From Clostridia bacterium (GTDB lineage Bacteria > Bacillota > Clostridia > Christensenellales > Aristaeellaceae), in contig JAFWSH010000023.1 in assembly GCA_017519405.1 (NCBI GenBank), positions 62,001 through 126,000 of the forward strand: DNA of 64,000 nt, read 5' to 3'. This document shows positions 1-8,330 of this stretch, in pieces. Under the pieces are notes generated by a model. It was not told the DNA's origin, made no database searches, and was given only the letters and a program-made list of their open reading frames with translations. Made by a program: the position numbers and the translations under genes. Each line of letters starts with the position of its first letter. Position 1 is the stretch's first letter.

Positions 1-463
1 CCTTCTGCCCGAGCCGCTCCTCCATGGCCCGGATGAAGGCCCGCTGGCCGGCCAGGTTGTCCGGCACCGGCAGGGCCCCCAGCATCTGGACGATGTTGCG
101 AATGTGGGGGATGGACACGGCGTCCGGGTTGGCCACCACATAGGCCCGGTGGGGGAAGGCCAGCAGGGAGGGGTAGGTGGCGTTGGGGAAAGCCTGGGTG
201 TGGTTGCCGTAGAGGAAATACCCGCCCTTCAGCCCCCGCAGGGCCTTCCGGTTCCGGACCCGCACCCCGAACCACAGCCGGTTCCCCAGCCACACCAGGG
301 GCAGCACAATGGCCCAGGCCAGGCCGGAGAGGATCCGCCAGCCCAGCCCCCGGTGGATGTAGGGATAGCTGCCGTCAATGAAAACGGGCTCCTGAATCCG
401 GGTGCCCGCAAAGTCATCCTTCATGGGGTCGGTATAGTAGACGGTCTTCCTGGGCGTTTTCAT
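1..463 (-). CDS. 1-acyl-glycerol-3-phosphate acyltransferase-like protein (partial, 3' end outside window)
   Basis: The visible N-terminal 154 residues begin MKTPRKTVYYTDP, have a hydrophobic stretch (about residues 40-60) and then the block GNHTQAFPNA, which sits where PlsC-family acyltransferases carry their NHxxxxD acyl-transfer motif; the aspartate position looks substituted. PlsC enzymes transfer an acyl chain to lysophosphatidate at the membrane. The gene starts 27 nt after the GT4 stop on the same strand, so the two are probably one lipid/glycolipid operon. The C-terminus runs off the left edge, so length and remaining motifs cannot be judged. Family call moderate, substrate unknown. 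Confidence 0.6.
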   Translation of the reverse strand, partial: MKTPRKTVYYTDPMKDDFAGTRIQEPVFIDGSYPYIHRGLGWRILSGLAWAIVLPLVWLGNRLWFGVRVRNRKALRGLKGGYFLYGNHTQAFPNATYPSLLAFPHRAYVVANPDAVSIPHIRNIVQMLGALPVPDNLAGQRAFIRAMEERLGQK

Positions 464-490
464 ATCTTCACCTTCGTGGTTGTTCTGTGG

Positions 491-1645
491 TCAGGCTTTT
501 TCCTCCGGCTGCTTCCGCGTCTTGGCCACGGTGTCCAGGAGCATCTGCTCCATGGCGGCCATGCAGCGGGACTGCTCAAACTGCCGGGTGTAGCCCTGGT
601 AATCGGCGCTGCAGGCGGCCCGCTCCGCCGGGTGCTCGATCCACCAGTCGATCTTCTCCGCCAGGTCCGCCGGATCATTGCAGCGGAAGAGGTTCTGCTC
701 CCCCCGGGCGAAGAAGCGGGTGGCGGAGCGGGGGCTGTCGGCGATCACCGGCACCAGCCCGCAGGAGATGGCCTCCAGGCAGGAGATGGCCTCGATCTCG
801 ATCTCCGCCGGATGCACATACAGGTCCGCGCTGTTGATGGTCTCCACCATCTCCTCCCGGGAGCAGAAGCGCAGCACCGGCGGGTTGGTGAGGGCGCGGC
901 CCGCCCGCTCCAGGGTGTCCCGCAGGGGGCCTTCCCCCGCCAGCACCAGCTGGATCTCCCCCTCATGGGCGGAGCGCTGCACCGCCTCCAGCAGCACGTG
1001 CTGGGATTTCTCCTTGCTGTAGCGCCCGGTGGAGAGGATCACAAACTTCCCCTCCCAGGCCGGGGGGCGCTCCACCGGCGTCTTCACGAAGCGGCTGTTG
1101 ACGCCGTTGGAGATGACATAGCCCGGGGTGGGCCCCACCTCCGCCTCAAACACGTCCCGGATGAACTGGGTGGGGTAGTGGATGGCGTCCACATACTGGT
1201 ATACCAGCCGGTACATGGCCTTGTAGGTCAGGTCGTTGGCCACTGGGCTGTTCATCAGGAACAGGTGGTTGGTGATGTTCTCCGCCTGGCAGTGGAAGCC
1301 CGCGCTCACCGGCTTCCCCAGGCGCTTGGCGCAGGTCAGGGCGGCCTTGCTCACCATGAAGGGGATCATCAGGTGGACGATGTCCGCGTCCCCGATGGCC
1401 TCCTGCAATACATTCCTGTCCGGCCGGGCGATGGAGACGCCGTTCTTCTGCACATAGCCGTTCAGCGGCCCCACATTCAGCTGGGGCATGACGTAGAATC
1501 CGTCCTCCCCCTCCCGGCTCTTGTCCGGGCACACCACCCGCACCTCGTGGCCCTGCCCCCGCAGGTAGCGGATCAGGTTCATGGCGGCGATGGTGGTGCC
1601 GTTGTTCTCCTCCCCCAGGACGTCACAGACAACCGTTACGATCAA
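491..1645 (-). CDS. Glycosyltransferase family 4 (diacylglycerol glucosyltransferase-like)
   Basis: 384 residues, GT-B fold type. The N-terminal half has the acceptor-side GENNGTT segment and an FHCQAENIT block; the C-terminal half has the donor-binding pattern STGRYSKEKS followed by the EX7E-type motif EIEIEAISCLEAISCG (around residue 295). GT4 enzymes of this layout transfer hexose from a nucleotide sugar to lipid or other acceptors at the cytoplasmic membrane face. The start is TTG at 1643-1645, with AGGAG nine bases upstream. It precedes the acyltransferase-like gene in the same direction, supporting a membrane glycolipid role. Exact acceptor unknown. Confidence 0.8.
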   Translation of the reverse strand: MIVTVVCDVLGEENNGTTIAAMNLIRYLRGQGHEVRVVCPDKSREGEDGFYVMPQLNVGPLNGYVQKNGVSIARPDRNVLQEAIGDADIVHLMIPFMVSKAALTCAKRLGKPVSAGFHCQAENITNHLFLMNSPVANDLTYKAMYRLVYQYVDAIHYPTQFIRDVFEAEVGPTPGYVISNGVNSRFVKTPVERPPAWEGKFVILSTGRYSKEKSQHVLLEAVQRSAHEGEIQLVLAGEGPLRDTLERAGRALTNPPVLRFCSREEMVETINSADLYVHPAEIEIEAISCLEAISCGLVPVIADSPRSATRFFARGEQNLFRCNDPADLAEKIDWWIEHPAERAACSADYQGYTRQFEQSRCMAAMEQMLLDTVAKTRKQPEEKA

Positions 1646-1689
1646 TCAGGCTCTCTCCTCTGCGGGTCTCTCCGCGTGTTTGGCATAAC

Positions 1690-1695
1690 AGTATA
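1690..1695 (-). promoter_or_regulatory. Probable -10 (TATACT) for the GT4-acyltransferase operon
   Basis: TATACT on the minus strand lies about 45 nt upstream of the GT4 start. No good -35 is seen 17 nt upstream, so activation or a different -35 is possible. Confidence 0.4.
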
Positions 1696-1741
1696 ACATT
1701 TCTTCGCCGTCGGGCGGATTCCTGCCTGGGGATGGAAAAGA

Positions 1742-1759
1742 TTGACGTTTATTTGTCAA
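1742..1759. promoter_or_regulatory. Inverted repeat TTGAC-N8-GTCAA between divergent genes
   Basis: A perfect 5-bp inverted repeat with an AT-rich 8-bp centre lies between the divergent GT4 and MATE promoters. It is placed like an operator for a dimeric regulator, but no regulator gene is adjacent. Confidence 0.3.
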
Positions 1760-1786
1760 AAACGCCGCCCTGCCCCCGGTCTGGCC

Positions 1787-1815
1787 TTGCAATTGGGGCA
1801 CATTGGCCGTATAAT
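1787..1815 (+). promoter_or_regulatory. Sigma-A promoter for the MATE gene
   Basis: TTGCAA (1787-1792), 17-nt spacer, TATAAT (1810-1815). The predicted transcript start near 1822 leaves a leader of about 70 nt before the MATE start codon. Confidence 0.75.
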
Positions 1816-1894
1816 CCTCCTCGCAGAAAGACCGCCCGCTTTTCAGCGGCGTTTTTCTGACTGACTGGAAAAACGGCGAAGGAGCTTCCCATCG

Positions 1895-3241
1895 ATGCGC
1901 AAGTCCGGTTCCATGACGGAGGGTCCGCTTCTTCCGGCGATTGTCCGCTTCAGCATCCCCCTCATGCTGTCCAACGTCCTGCAGGTGCTGTTCAACATGT
2001 CCGACATCGCCGTGGTGGGCCGGTTTGCCGGTCCCCGGGCCCTGGGGGCGGTGGGCTCCACCACCATCCTGGTCACGCTGTTCACCGGCTTCCTCATCGG
2101 CATGGGCAGCGGGGTGAACGTGGTCACCGCCCGGTATCTGGGGGCGGGGCGGCACCAGGAGGTCTCCCGGACCGTCCACACCTCCGCGCTGCTGCTGCTG
2201 ATCACGGGCCTGCTGCTGGGGGCGCTGGGCTTCCTGTTCACGCCGGCCCTGCTGGGGCTGCTGGGCACCAAGGGGGAGCTGATGCCGGGGGCCGTCCGGT
2301 ATCTGCGCATCTACCTGCTGGGGATGCCCGCCATGGCGGTGTTCAACTTCGGCAACGGGGTGCTGTCCGCCTCGGGGGATACCCGGCGGCCGCTGCTGTT
2401 CCTCTCCATCGCCGGCGGGCTGAACGTGGCGCTGAACCTGCTGTTTGTGATCGCCTTTCAGATGGCGGAGGCCGGCGTAGCGCTGGCGTCGGCGGTCTCC
2501 CAGTACGTGTCCGCCGGGCTGATCGTCCTCTCCCTGGCCCGCCGGCCGGAAGCCATCGGCCTGCACCGGGCCCTCCTCCGCCTGGACGGGGGGATCAGCC
2601 GCCAGGTGCTCTCCATCTCCATCCCCTCCGGCCTGCAGAACGCCATCTTCGCCATCGCCAACCTGTTTATCCAGGCGGGGGTGAACACCTTCGACGCCGT
2701 GGTGGTGGAGGGCAACGCGGCGGCGGCCAACGCGGACGCCCTGGTCTATGATGTGATGGCGGCGGTCTACCTGGCCTGCTCCAGCTTCATGAGCCGGAAC
2801 TACGGCGCGGGCCACCGGGACCGGGTGAGGAAGAGCTACCTGCTCTGCCTGGGGCTCTCCTTCGGCATCGCGGCGGTGATGAGCGCCGGGCTGGTGGTCT
2901 TCGGCCGGGCCTTCCTGTCCCTGTTCACCGGGGACGGGGCGGTGGTGGAGGCCGGCCTGACCCGGCTGCGGGTGATGGGCTGCTCCTACGCCTTTTCCGC
3001 GCTGATGGACTGCACCATCGCCGCCTCCCGGGGCCTGGGCCGGAGCATGGTGCCCACGGTCATTGTGATCCTGGGCTCCTGCGTCTTCCGGGTCATCTGG
3101 GTCTTCACGGTGTTCGCCTGGTTCCACACGATCCTGTCCCTGTACCTGCTCTACATCTTCAGCTGGACCATCACCGGCGTCGCCGAGCTGGTGTATTTCC
3201 TGCACTGCTACCGGGAAAGGATGCGGGTGCTGGAAACCTGA
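1895..3241 (+). CDS. MATE family efflux transporter
   Basis: 448 residues with about 12 hydrophobic segments and the two-fold repeated layout of MATE exporters. The opening TEGPLLPAIVRFSIPLMLSNVL and the NMSDIAVVGRFAGP block are typical of NorM/DinF-like Clostridia proteins. These carriers export cationic drugs or metabolites using Na+ or H+ gradients. It is a single-gene unit with its own promoter and a terminator directly after the stop. Substrate cannot be told from sequence. Confidence 0.9.
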   Translation: MRKSGSMTEGPLLPAIVRFSIPLMLSNVLQVLFNMSDIAVVGRFAGPRALGAVGSTTILVTLFTGFLIGMGSGVNVVTARYLGAGRHQEVSRTVHTSALLLLITGLLLGALGFLFTPALLGLLGTKGELMPGAVRYLRIYLLGMPAMAVFNFGNGVLSASGDTRRPLLFLSIAGGLNVALNLLFVIAFQMAEAGVALASAVSQYVSAGLIVLSLARRPEAIGLHRALLRLDGGISRQVLSISIPSGLQNAIFAIANLFIQAGVNTFDAVVVEGNAAAANADALVYDVMAAVYLACSSFMSRNYGAGHRDRVRKSYLLCLGLSFGIAAVMSAGLVVFGRAFLSLFTGDGAVVEAGLTRLRVMGCSYAFSALMDCTIAASRGLGRSMVPTVIVILGSCVFRVIWVFTVFAWFHTILSLYLLYIFSWTITGVAELVYFLHCYRERMRVLET

Positions 3242-3261
3242 CCCGCGGGACGACAAAAAGA

Positions 3262-3290
3262 CCCGCCGGTGCAGCAGTCCGGCGGGTTTT
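3262..3290 (+). terminator. Rho-independent terminator after MATE gene
   Basis: Stem CCCGCCGG/CCGGCGGG with a 9-nt loop followed by TTTT. Upstream A5 means it could also end the convergent PPK2 transcript. Confidence 0.85.
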
Positions 3291-3324
3291 ATCATGTCCT
3301 GTCCGGGGCTTCCGTCAGGGCGCC

Positions 3325-4185
3325 TCAGTCCTTCTGCAGGTCCGCCACCATCTGGGGGATGCGGGCGGCCTCCTCGGGATCCAGTTCCGGCCAGGCGGGG
3401 TGCATCTCCTCCAGGGTGTGCACCAGCACCTCGCTGACCAGGTAGCGGGTGTACCACTTGTTGTCCGCGGGGATCACATACCAGGGGCTGTGGGGGGTGC
3501 CGGTGGCGTTCACCGCGTCCTCAAAGGCCTCGTCGTAGGCCGCCCAGGCCGCCCGCTCCTTCATGTCCCCGGTGTTGAGCTTCCAGTGCTTCTCCTCCCG
3601 CTCAATGCGCTCCATAAAGCGCTTGCGCTGCTCCTCCCGGCTCACGTGCAGGAGGATCTTCACCATGCGGTAGCCGTTCTCCCACAGGTACTCCTCCCAA
3701 TTCCGCAGCTGGGCATAGCGCCGCTGGAAGAAATCCTCCGTCAGGCAGCGGGGCGCCAGGCGGTAGCCCTGCTCCATGTGGTGCACCCGCACCGTCAGCA
3801 CGTCCTCATACTGGCTGCGGTTGAAGACCCCGATCTTCCCCCGGGGCGGCAGGGCGGCGTGGATGCGCCACAGGTAGTCGTGGCTGAGCTCCGTGCTGCT
3901 GGGGGCCTTGAAGGAGTGCACCTCCAGGGCGGCGGGGTTCAGCCCGGAGAACACGTGCTTGATGAGGGAGTCCTTCCCCGCGGCGTCCCGGGCCTGGATG
4001 GCCATGACCAGGCCCTCCTGCCCCGCGGCATAGAGCATCTCCTGCAGCAGGGCAGCCCGCTCCAGGTTCTCCGCGGTCTTCTTCACCAGTTCCGGTTTGT
4101 TTTCCTTCTCCTCCTCCGCGGTGGTGGGGAAACGGTGCAGCACCAGCTTCTGCTGGCCGTCAAAGCGATAGTCTTCCAGCGGCAT
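3325..4185 (-). CDS. Polyphosphate kinase 2 family protein
   Basis: 286 residues, the usual length of single-domain PPK2. The P-loop is QARDAAGKDSLIKHV (residues 64-78) and the Walker B block is GVFNRSQYEDVL (119-130), followed by the arginine-rich lid MERIEREEKHWK. PPK2 enzymes move phosphate between polyphosphate and nucleotides, often making NDP or NTP from polyP. I chose the ATG at 4183-4185 because GGAGGAGAAG lies just upstream and the longer reading would begin before the promoter's -10. Class I, II or III specificity is not resolved. Confidence 0.9.
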   Translation of the reverse strand: MPLEDYRFDGQQKLVLHRFPTTAEEEKENKPELVKKTAENLERAALLQEMLYAAGQEGLVMAIQARDAAGKDSLIKHVFSGLNPAALEVHSFKAPSSTELSHDYLWRIHAALPPRGKIGVFNRSQYEDVLTVRVHHMEQGYRLAPRCLTEDFFQRRYAQLRNWEEYLWENGYRMVKILLHVSREEQRKRFMERIEREEKHWKLNTGDMKERAAWAAYDEAFEDAVNATGTPHSPWYVIPADNKWYTRYLVSEVLVHTLEEMHPAWPELDPEEAARIPQMVADLQKD

Positions 4186-4230
4186 ATTTCTCTTCTCCTC
4201 CGTGTGTGCCTGGGGCACGCTTGTGACGCC

Positions 4231-4259
4231 ATTATACACGGGGCGGGGGGAAAATGCAA
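4231..4259 (-). promoter_or_regulatory. Sigma-A promoter for PPK2 gene
   Basis: On the minus strand TTGCAT (4254-4259), 17-nt spacer, TATAAT (4231-4236), placing the transcript start near 4224, about 39 nt before the chosen start codon. Confidence 0.75.
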
Positions 4260-4370
4260 TGCGGAATTATGGCACGGCCCGTATTGGGCGGGAGACGGGA
4301 ATGGCAACGGGGAGAAAAAAAGGCCGCCGCCGGCTTTGTGGGGGCGGAGGGGCGGCCTGAGGGCGGCGGT

Positions 4371-4931
4371 TTACAGGTGCGGGGCGCGGTTGCTGCCGGA
4401 GCTGCTGCTCCGATAGGACGAGCTGCTGCCGGAGGAAGAACCGGAGGCCTTATGGGCATAGACAGGCTGGGACGTAAGGGTCAGGAAGCCGTAGACCAGG
4501 GTCAGCAGGGTGGAGATGATCATCCAGACGCTGGGCTTCAGAAAGTTTTTCAGGATGCCGGCGCCGGCTGTCAGGTACTGGGCCGCGGCGCCGATGCCCG
4601 GCAGGGTGTTGACAAACGCGAGCACCTTGTCCAGGGGGAGAATGCCGGCGGCGTTGAACAGCACCACGGCCTCCAGGATGAGGGCTGCCAGCGCCGCCCC
4701 CATGCCCGCCTTCTTCATGGAGGTCAGGCTGAGCAGGGTCATCAGCACATACACGATCACCAGGAACAGGCAGAGCGTGGCGCCCAGCGTGTACAGGTCA
4801 TGGCCTTTGAAGCCGTAGATGTCGCCCACCATGGGGATGGTGAACACGATCATGGGGGCAAAGAAGTACATCAGCAGCTTGACAATGGCAATCACGGTGG
4901 GCAGGAATACCATGGCTTCGTTCTTTTTCAT
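4371..4931 (-). CDS. Four-helix membrane protein of unknown function, last gene of LHH-toxin operon
   Basis: 186 residues; not recognised as a named family. Hydrophobic segments lie at about 8-33, 47-71, 77-98 and 134-153, followed by a serine/glycine-rich tail with runs of Ser and scattered Arg. The start ATG at 4929-4931 follows AAAGGAG at about 10 nt; the in-frame extension upstream overlaps the end of the preceding gene and has no better site. It begins 41 nt after the LHH nuclease-domain gene on the same strand. Its position is that of an immunity or export partner, but nothing in the sequence proves either role. Confidence 0.7.
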   Translation of the reverse strand: MKKNEAMVFLPTVIAIVKLLMYFFAPMIVFTIPMVGDIYGFKGHDLYTLGATLCLFLVIVYVLMTLLSLTSMKKAGMGAALAALILEAVVLFNAAGILPLDKVLAFVNTLPGIGAAAQYLTAGAGILKNFLKPSVWMIISTLLTLVYGFLTLTSQPVYAHKASGSSSGSSSSYRSSSSGSNRAPHL

Positions 4932-4972
4932 GGGGTGGTGGCTCCTTTGCTTGTATTTCTTGGTGAAATGCT

Positions 4973-6121
4973 TTACTGACCGGAGAATTGATAAGCCAGC
5001 GACTTCCAGAAATTCTGCTTTTGTTTCCTCCATGCGCTTTCTGAAATATCCTTGCCTTCGTCCGCGTAGTGAATAATGTCGTAGGTTTTGGGGGCATGGT
5101 GCTGATCGTGGGTCAGGATCGCCAGCGGGGCGTCTGCCTTCTGCCCGATATGGTGCAACTCATAGGATTTGCCCGCCTGATCAATGGGCGCCAGATCCAG
5201 CTTTGTCACCCGCTGGAGATTCGTGAAACCGTTTTCGTCCACAAGATCCCAATTGATATCCTGGACAAAAGCCCAGCTTCCATTGGTCATCTTGGTAGGG
5301 TACAGTCCAGCGGCTTCGTACACCTTGTACTCATCAACCGAGTGCAGGCTCTTGATAGCATCCAGCGGCCACTTTGTCTCCTTCTGGATCAGCGCGGCCT
5401 CATGCATGGACAGTCCGCTCAGGGTGGCGCCCTTGAGCACGCTGTAGCCTTTCAAGCCGCCCTTCACGGCACCCTCGATGGCACCCCACTTGAAGCCCTC
5501 GCTGCCCTGCAGCAGTGCCGAGTGGAACGCCTGGTCCGCGTCACCTGTCTTTACATAGGTGGAAACGCCCGCCACAAGGCCCTGGATTGCGCCGCCTGTC
5601 AGGGCTTCGACCGCTGCTCCTTTAGCGGCGGCAGCAAAAATGAAGCTGACGGCCGGGGCCCCCACGCCGCCGGACACCACGGACACGGTCACACAGATCA
5701 GGATGACGCCTGTGCCAATCGCCACGTTCCGGATGATCTCATTGTAGGGATCTTCGTATTCTTCCCAGGGAACGACAATCGTTTCGTTGTTGTCTCCCAA
5801 GGTGAAAATGTACTTCTCGCCCTGAAACTCCGCGTCCAGTTCAGCCAGCGTATAGCCGAAGTACACATTGGCTTGGGAATTGAAGGCCAGCTCGTCGATG
5901 TACTCCTGGGAGATGTAGACGGCGCTCACATTCTCGACAAGGTATTCCTCGCTGTCCAGTGCTTCCACCAGTCCCGTGTAGAACGTGTCCTCCACATACG
6001 GGGCCAGTGCCGGATCGCTCATGCTGCGGAAGGATGGTGCGGCAGAAGCTTCCCCTTCCGCGAAGCACCCGGTGCACAGCAGGGCCAGCGCCAGGGCAAT
6101 GGAGAGTATCTTCCGGATCAT
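4973..6121 (-). CDS. Secreted protein with C-terminal LHH (HNH/EndoVII superfamily) nuclease toxin domain
   Basis: 382 residues. An N-terminal Sec signal (residues 1-21; CTGC resembles a weak lipobox) is followed by a unique region, then an Ala/Gly-rich hydrophobic stretch (about 133-190) and a QGSEGFKWGAIEGAVKGG segment of the kind that precedes toxin domains in Clostridia polymorphic toxins. The C-terminus (about 285-382) carries GFTNLQRVTKLDLAPID, then ELHHIGQKADAPLAILTHDQHH (LHH at 322-324, HH at 341-342) and a terminal WRKQKQNFWKSLA segment, which match the LHH nuclease domain family. A secreted DNase toxin is inferred. It starts 15 nt after the DUF6273 gene and precedes a membrane protein; no cytosolic immunity protein is evident. 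Confidence 0.8.
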   Translation of the reverse strand: MIRKILSIALALALLCTGCFAEGEASAAPSFRSMSDPALAPYVEDTFYTGLVEALDSEEYLVENVSAVYISQEYIDELAFNSQANVYFGYTLAELDAEFQGEKYIFTLGDNNETIVVPWEEYEDPYNEIIRNVAIGTGVILICVTVSVVSGGVGAPAVSFIFAAAAKGAAVEALTGGAIQGLVAGVSTYVKTGDADQAFHSALLQGSEGFKWGAIEGAVKGGLKGYSVLKGATLSGLSMHEAALIQKETKWPLDAIKSLHSVDEYKVYEAAGLYPTKMTNGSWAFVQDINWDLVDENGFTNLQRVTKLDLAPIDQAGKSYELHHIGQKADAPLAILTHDQHHAPKTYDIIHYADEGKDISESAWRKQKQNFWKSLAYQFSGQ

Positions 6122-6136
6122 TTGCTTTCGACCTCC

Positions 6137-8083
6137 TTAGTTCAGGCGATCCTTGGAGAAACCGTGCTGGACATACTGCTCCAGAAGATCCTGCGTGCCG
6201 ACGAAGATGGTCTTCACCGTGGATTCCCCGGTATAGTTGTTTTTAACGGAGATGGTGTAGATGCCCTCGGCAGTGTATTGTTCGCCATCCGATGCCGGCC
6301 GGTTGTACCGGACATCCTCGGTGTAACCGGTGGGGCCTTCCACCATGACGGTGCGCACCACATTGATATCCAGATACCGGGACCGGGCCAGGTCCAGCCG
6401 GAACCCGTTCTCTGTGATGCTGGTGTTCTGCAGCTCTGCCCCCGTTACCACGTCGAAGGGATAGACCATGCAGTTGCCGTTGCGGACGGAAAACTTAATG
6501 AAAATGCGATAGTTGCTGTACTTCGATGTGATGTGTGTGATGTCATTGTCCACCAGCTCGTAGTCAAGGGCAATTTCGTAGTCTCCCTCTTCGTGGAGAA
6601 CAACCTTCGTGTCCGCACCGGATGTGCCTTTGGCCAGGAGATAATTGGTGTAAGTCTGGGTGTTGCTGTCTTTGCGATAGTCTGTTGACCTGACAAACAA
6701 AGCGCCACGGCCCAGGTCCGTTTTCTGTGTTTTCAGAAGGAAATCATAGCCGCCCCCATCCTCATGGAGCTTCAGGTTGGTATTTCCGTTCAGGGCCTCA
6801 ATGTCCTGCTCCAGATCAAACCAGAGGGTGACAGAATCCCCCAGATTCTTGATAAACACCGGCGCATCATTCTGGCCTGCGGTTTCCCTGGTGTAGCCGC
6901 TTACGAAGAAGCGGCCCATTCGCCAATGATAATGCTTATCATTCTGCTGGATATCACGTTTTTCACGGTAACCATCGCCGCCCGCTTCCACGGCTTCCGC
7001 ATCCATGTAAGTCCAGAGAATTCCCTGCTTTTCATAGCAGGTGCGCAGCCGCGCCATGCTGTCCTGATACTGCCCGGCCTTCTCAAACATCTGGGCGGCG
7101 GTCTTGTAGTCCCCCGCCTCCATGGTCTGCACCGCCAGGGCATAGCGGGCGGCCCGGCCCTGCAGGTAGCTGTCCCCGTAGCCCTCCAGGGACTCGTACA
7201 GCCTCAGGGCGGTGGCATATTCCCCGCTGTCCATGGCCTTTTGGGCCTGCTGGGCGCGGCAATCCTTCGCCAGGTTGTGGCTGTTGCGATAGTCGCCCAG
7301 GGTCTCATAGATATTGGCCGCATCATCCAGCAAGCCCCGATACTGGTAGTTCTCGGCCAGCTTGAACCGGGCTTCCGGGAAGAAGGAGCGGTCCGCGCCG
7401 ATGTCCAGCCAGACCATGGGCCGCACGCCCACCTTGTCACCGACGCCCTTGTTGTTGATATCCCGCACCACGCCCACATAGGCCGCCTCCTGCAGGTTGT
7501 TGCCGGGGGAGCGCAGCCACCAGTCGCAGTTTTCTGTGCCGAAGGAGGTGATCCCCAGGAACACCGCGCCCTTGCTCCGGGCATACTCCGTGCCCCGGGT
7601 CTTCCGGGCGCCCTCCTCCGGGAAGAAGGCTTTCACTTCCCTGTAGCTCAGCAGGCTGACCTTGTCCGTGGTGCTGGAGAGCTTCTGGGTGTACCACGCG
7701 GGATTCTGCTCATCCGAGTTGTTGGCCACCTCGGTGGCCAGCAGCGCGGCCTGCTCCTCGGCGCTGAACGCGGCCTGCAGGAATTCGTTGTTCAGCCAGG
7801 CGCGCAGGCTACAGCTGACCCAGGAGGTGTCCTTCTTTTCCGTGTTGAAGGGCTGGTTGTCCAGCACATATTTGCTCAGCAGCAGGGCCTTGCCGTCCCG
7901 GACCTGCAGCACCTGCCACAGGATGGCCTCCGTCCCGTTGTCCGGGTTGTTGTCCTGCTCATAGCGGCCGAATTCGATCTCATCGCCCACCGAGAGCCCG
8001 GCGGCTGCGGCCGGCTGCTGTACACAGCACAGCGCCACCGCCAAACACAGACACACCGCCGCCCAGAACCCTTTTTTCATCAT
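6137..8083 (-). CDS. Secreted DUF6273 / TPR-like / beta-rich protein, first gene of LHH-toxin operon
   Basis: 648 residues. A Sec signal (1-28, ending AAAA) leads into a DUF6273-type module (about 30-230) with the hallmarks FGRYEQ, LLSKYVLDNQPFN, LRAWLNNEF, DWWLRSPG and VGVRPMVWL, related to sulfatase-modifying/lectin-like folds. Next come helical TPR-like repeats (about 235-345, recurring Y-x2-A-x3-YE and GDY patterns), and a C-terminal beta-rich region (about 380-648) that ends in an Ig-like segment. The start ATG at 8081-8083 follows AAAGGGG. Role unknown; location outside the membrane is likely, and operon position suggests it works with the LHH protein. Confidence 0.75.
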   Translation of the reverse strand: MMKKGFWAAVCLCLAVALCCVQQPAAAAGLSVGDEIEFGRYEQDNNPDNGTEAILWQVLQVRDGKALLLSKYVLDNQPFNTEKKDTSWVSCSLRAWLNNEFLQAAFSAEEQAALLATEVANNSDEQNPAWYTQKLSSTTDKVSLLSYREVKAFFPEEGARKTRGTEYARSKGAVFLGITSFGTENCDWWLRSPGNNLQEAAYVGVVRDINNKGVGDKVGVRPMVWLDIGADRSFFPEARFKLAENYQYRGLLDDAANIYETLGDYRNSHNLAKDCRAQQAQKAMDSGEYATALRLYESLEGYGDSYLQGRAARYALAVQTMEAGDYKTAAQMFEKAGQYQDSMARLRTCYEKQGILWTYMDAEAVEAGGDGYREKRDIQQNDKHYHWRMGRFFVSGYTRETAGQNDAPVFIKNLGDSVTLWFDLEQDIEALNGNTNLKLHEDGGGYDFLLKTQKTDLGRGALFVRSTDYRKDSNTQTYTNYLLAKGTSGADTKVVLHEEGDYEIALDYELVDNDITHITSKYSNYRIFIKFSVRNGNCMVYPFDVVTGAELQNTSITENGFRLDLARSRYLDINVVRTVMVEGPTGYTEDVRYNRPASDGEQYTAEGIYTISVKNNYTGESTVKTIFVGTQDLLEQYVQHGFSKDRLN

Positions 8084-8149
8084 CCGGCACCGTCCCCTTT
8101 CAACGCCATGCATTCAACCGCACACCCGGCGGCTTGTTTTGTATTTATC

Positions 8150-8155
8150 ATTATA
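8150..8155 (-). promoter_or_regulatory. -10 element (TATAAT) of the LHH-toxin operon
   Basis: Consensus TATAAT on the minus strand about 67 nt upstream of the DUF6273 start. The -35 position 17 nt away reads as a T-run only, so strength is uncertain. Confidence 0.5.
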
Positions 8156-8261
8156 GCACAGTCCGCCCCGGAAAAAAAGCCCGAATTCCGCGGAACAATT
8201 CACCCAAAATCGGCCACCTCCCTGACTCCACCCGTCCCATCCCCTGCCCCCGTCCCCCCCC

Positions 8262-8290
8262 TTGACGTCCCGCCCCCCCGCCGCTACAAT
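8262..8290 (+). promoter_or_regulatory. Sigma-A promoter of the FAD oxidoreductase operon
   Basis: TTGACG (8262-8267), 17-nt spacer, TACAAT (8285-8290); start of transcription expected near 8297. It lies back to back with the LHH-operon promoter. Confidence 0.8.
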
Positions 8291-8330
8291 AGAGGCAGCG
8301 AAACCCACAAGGAACGGAGGTCAGGAAGAC

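Noticed and set aside
104-1696. Very long open frames antisense to real genes (for example 104-1696 plus strand, 8789-12184 minus, 28255-31569 minus, 48951-52553 plus)
   Set aside because: They are Gly/Pro/His/Arg-rich or Val/Leu/His/Gly-rich translations of the opposite strand of well-recognised genes, a known artefact of high-GC DNA without stop codons; no family motifs and no ribosome sites.
4371-4931. Assigning the membrane protein as a definite immunity protein
   Set aside because: Immunity to a nuclease toxin normally acts in the cytosol by binding the toxin; this protein is almost entirely membrane-embedded, so only position supports the idea.
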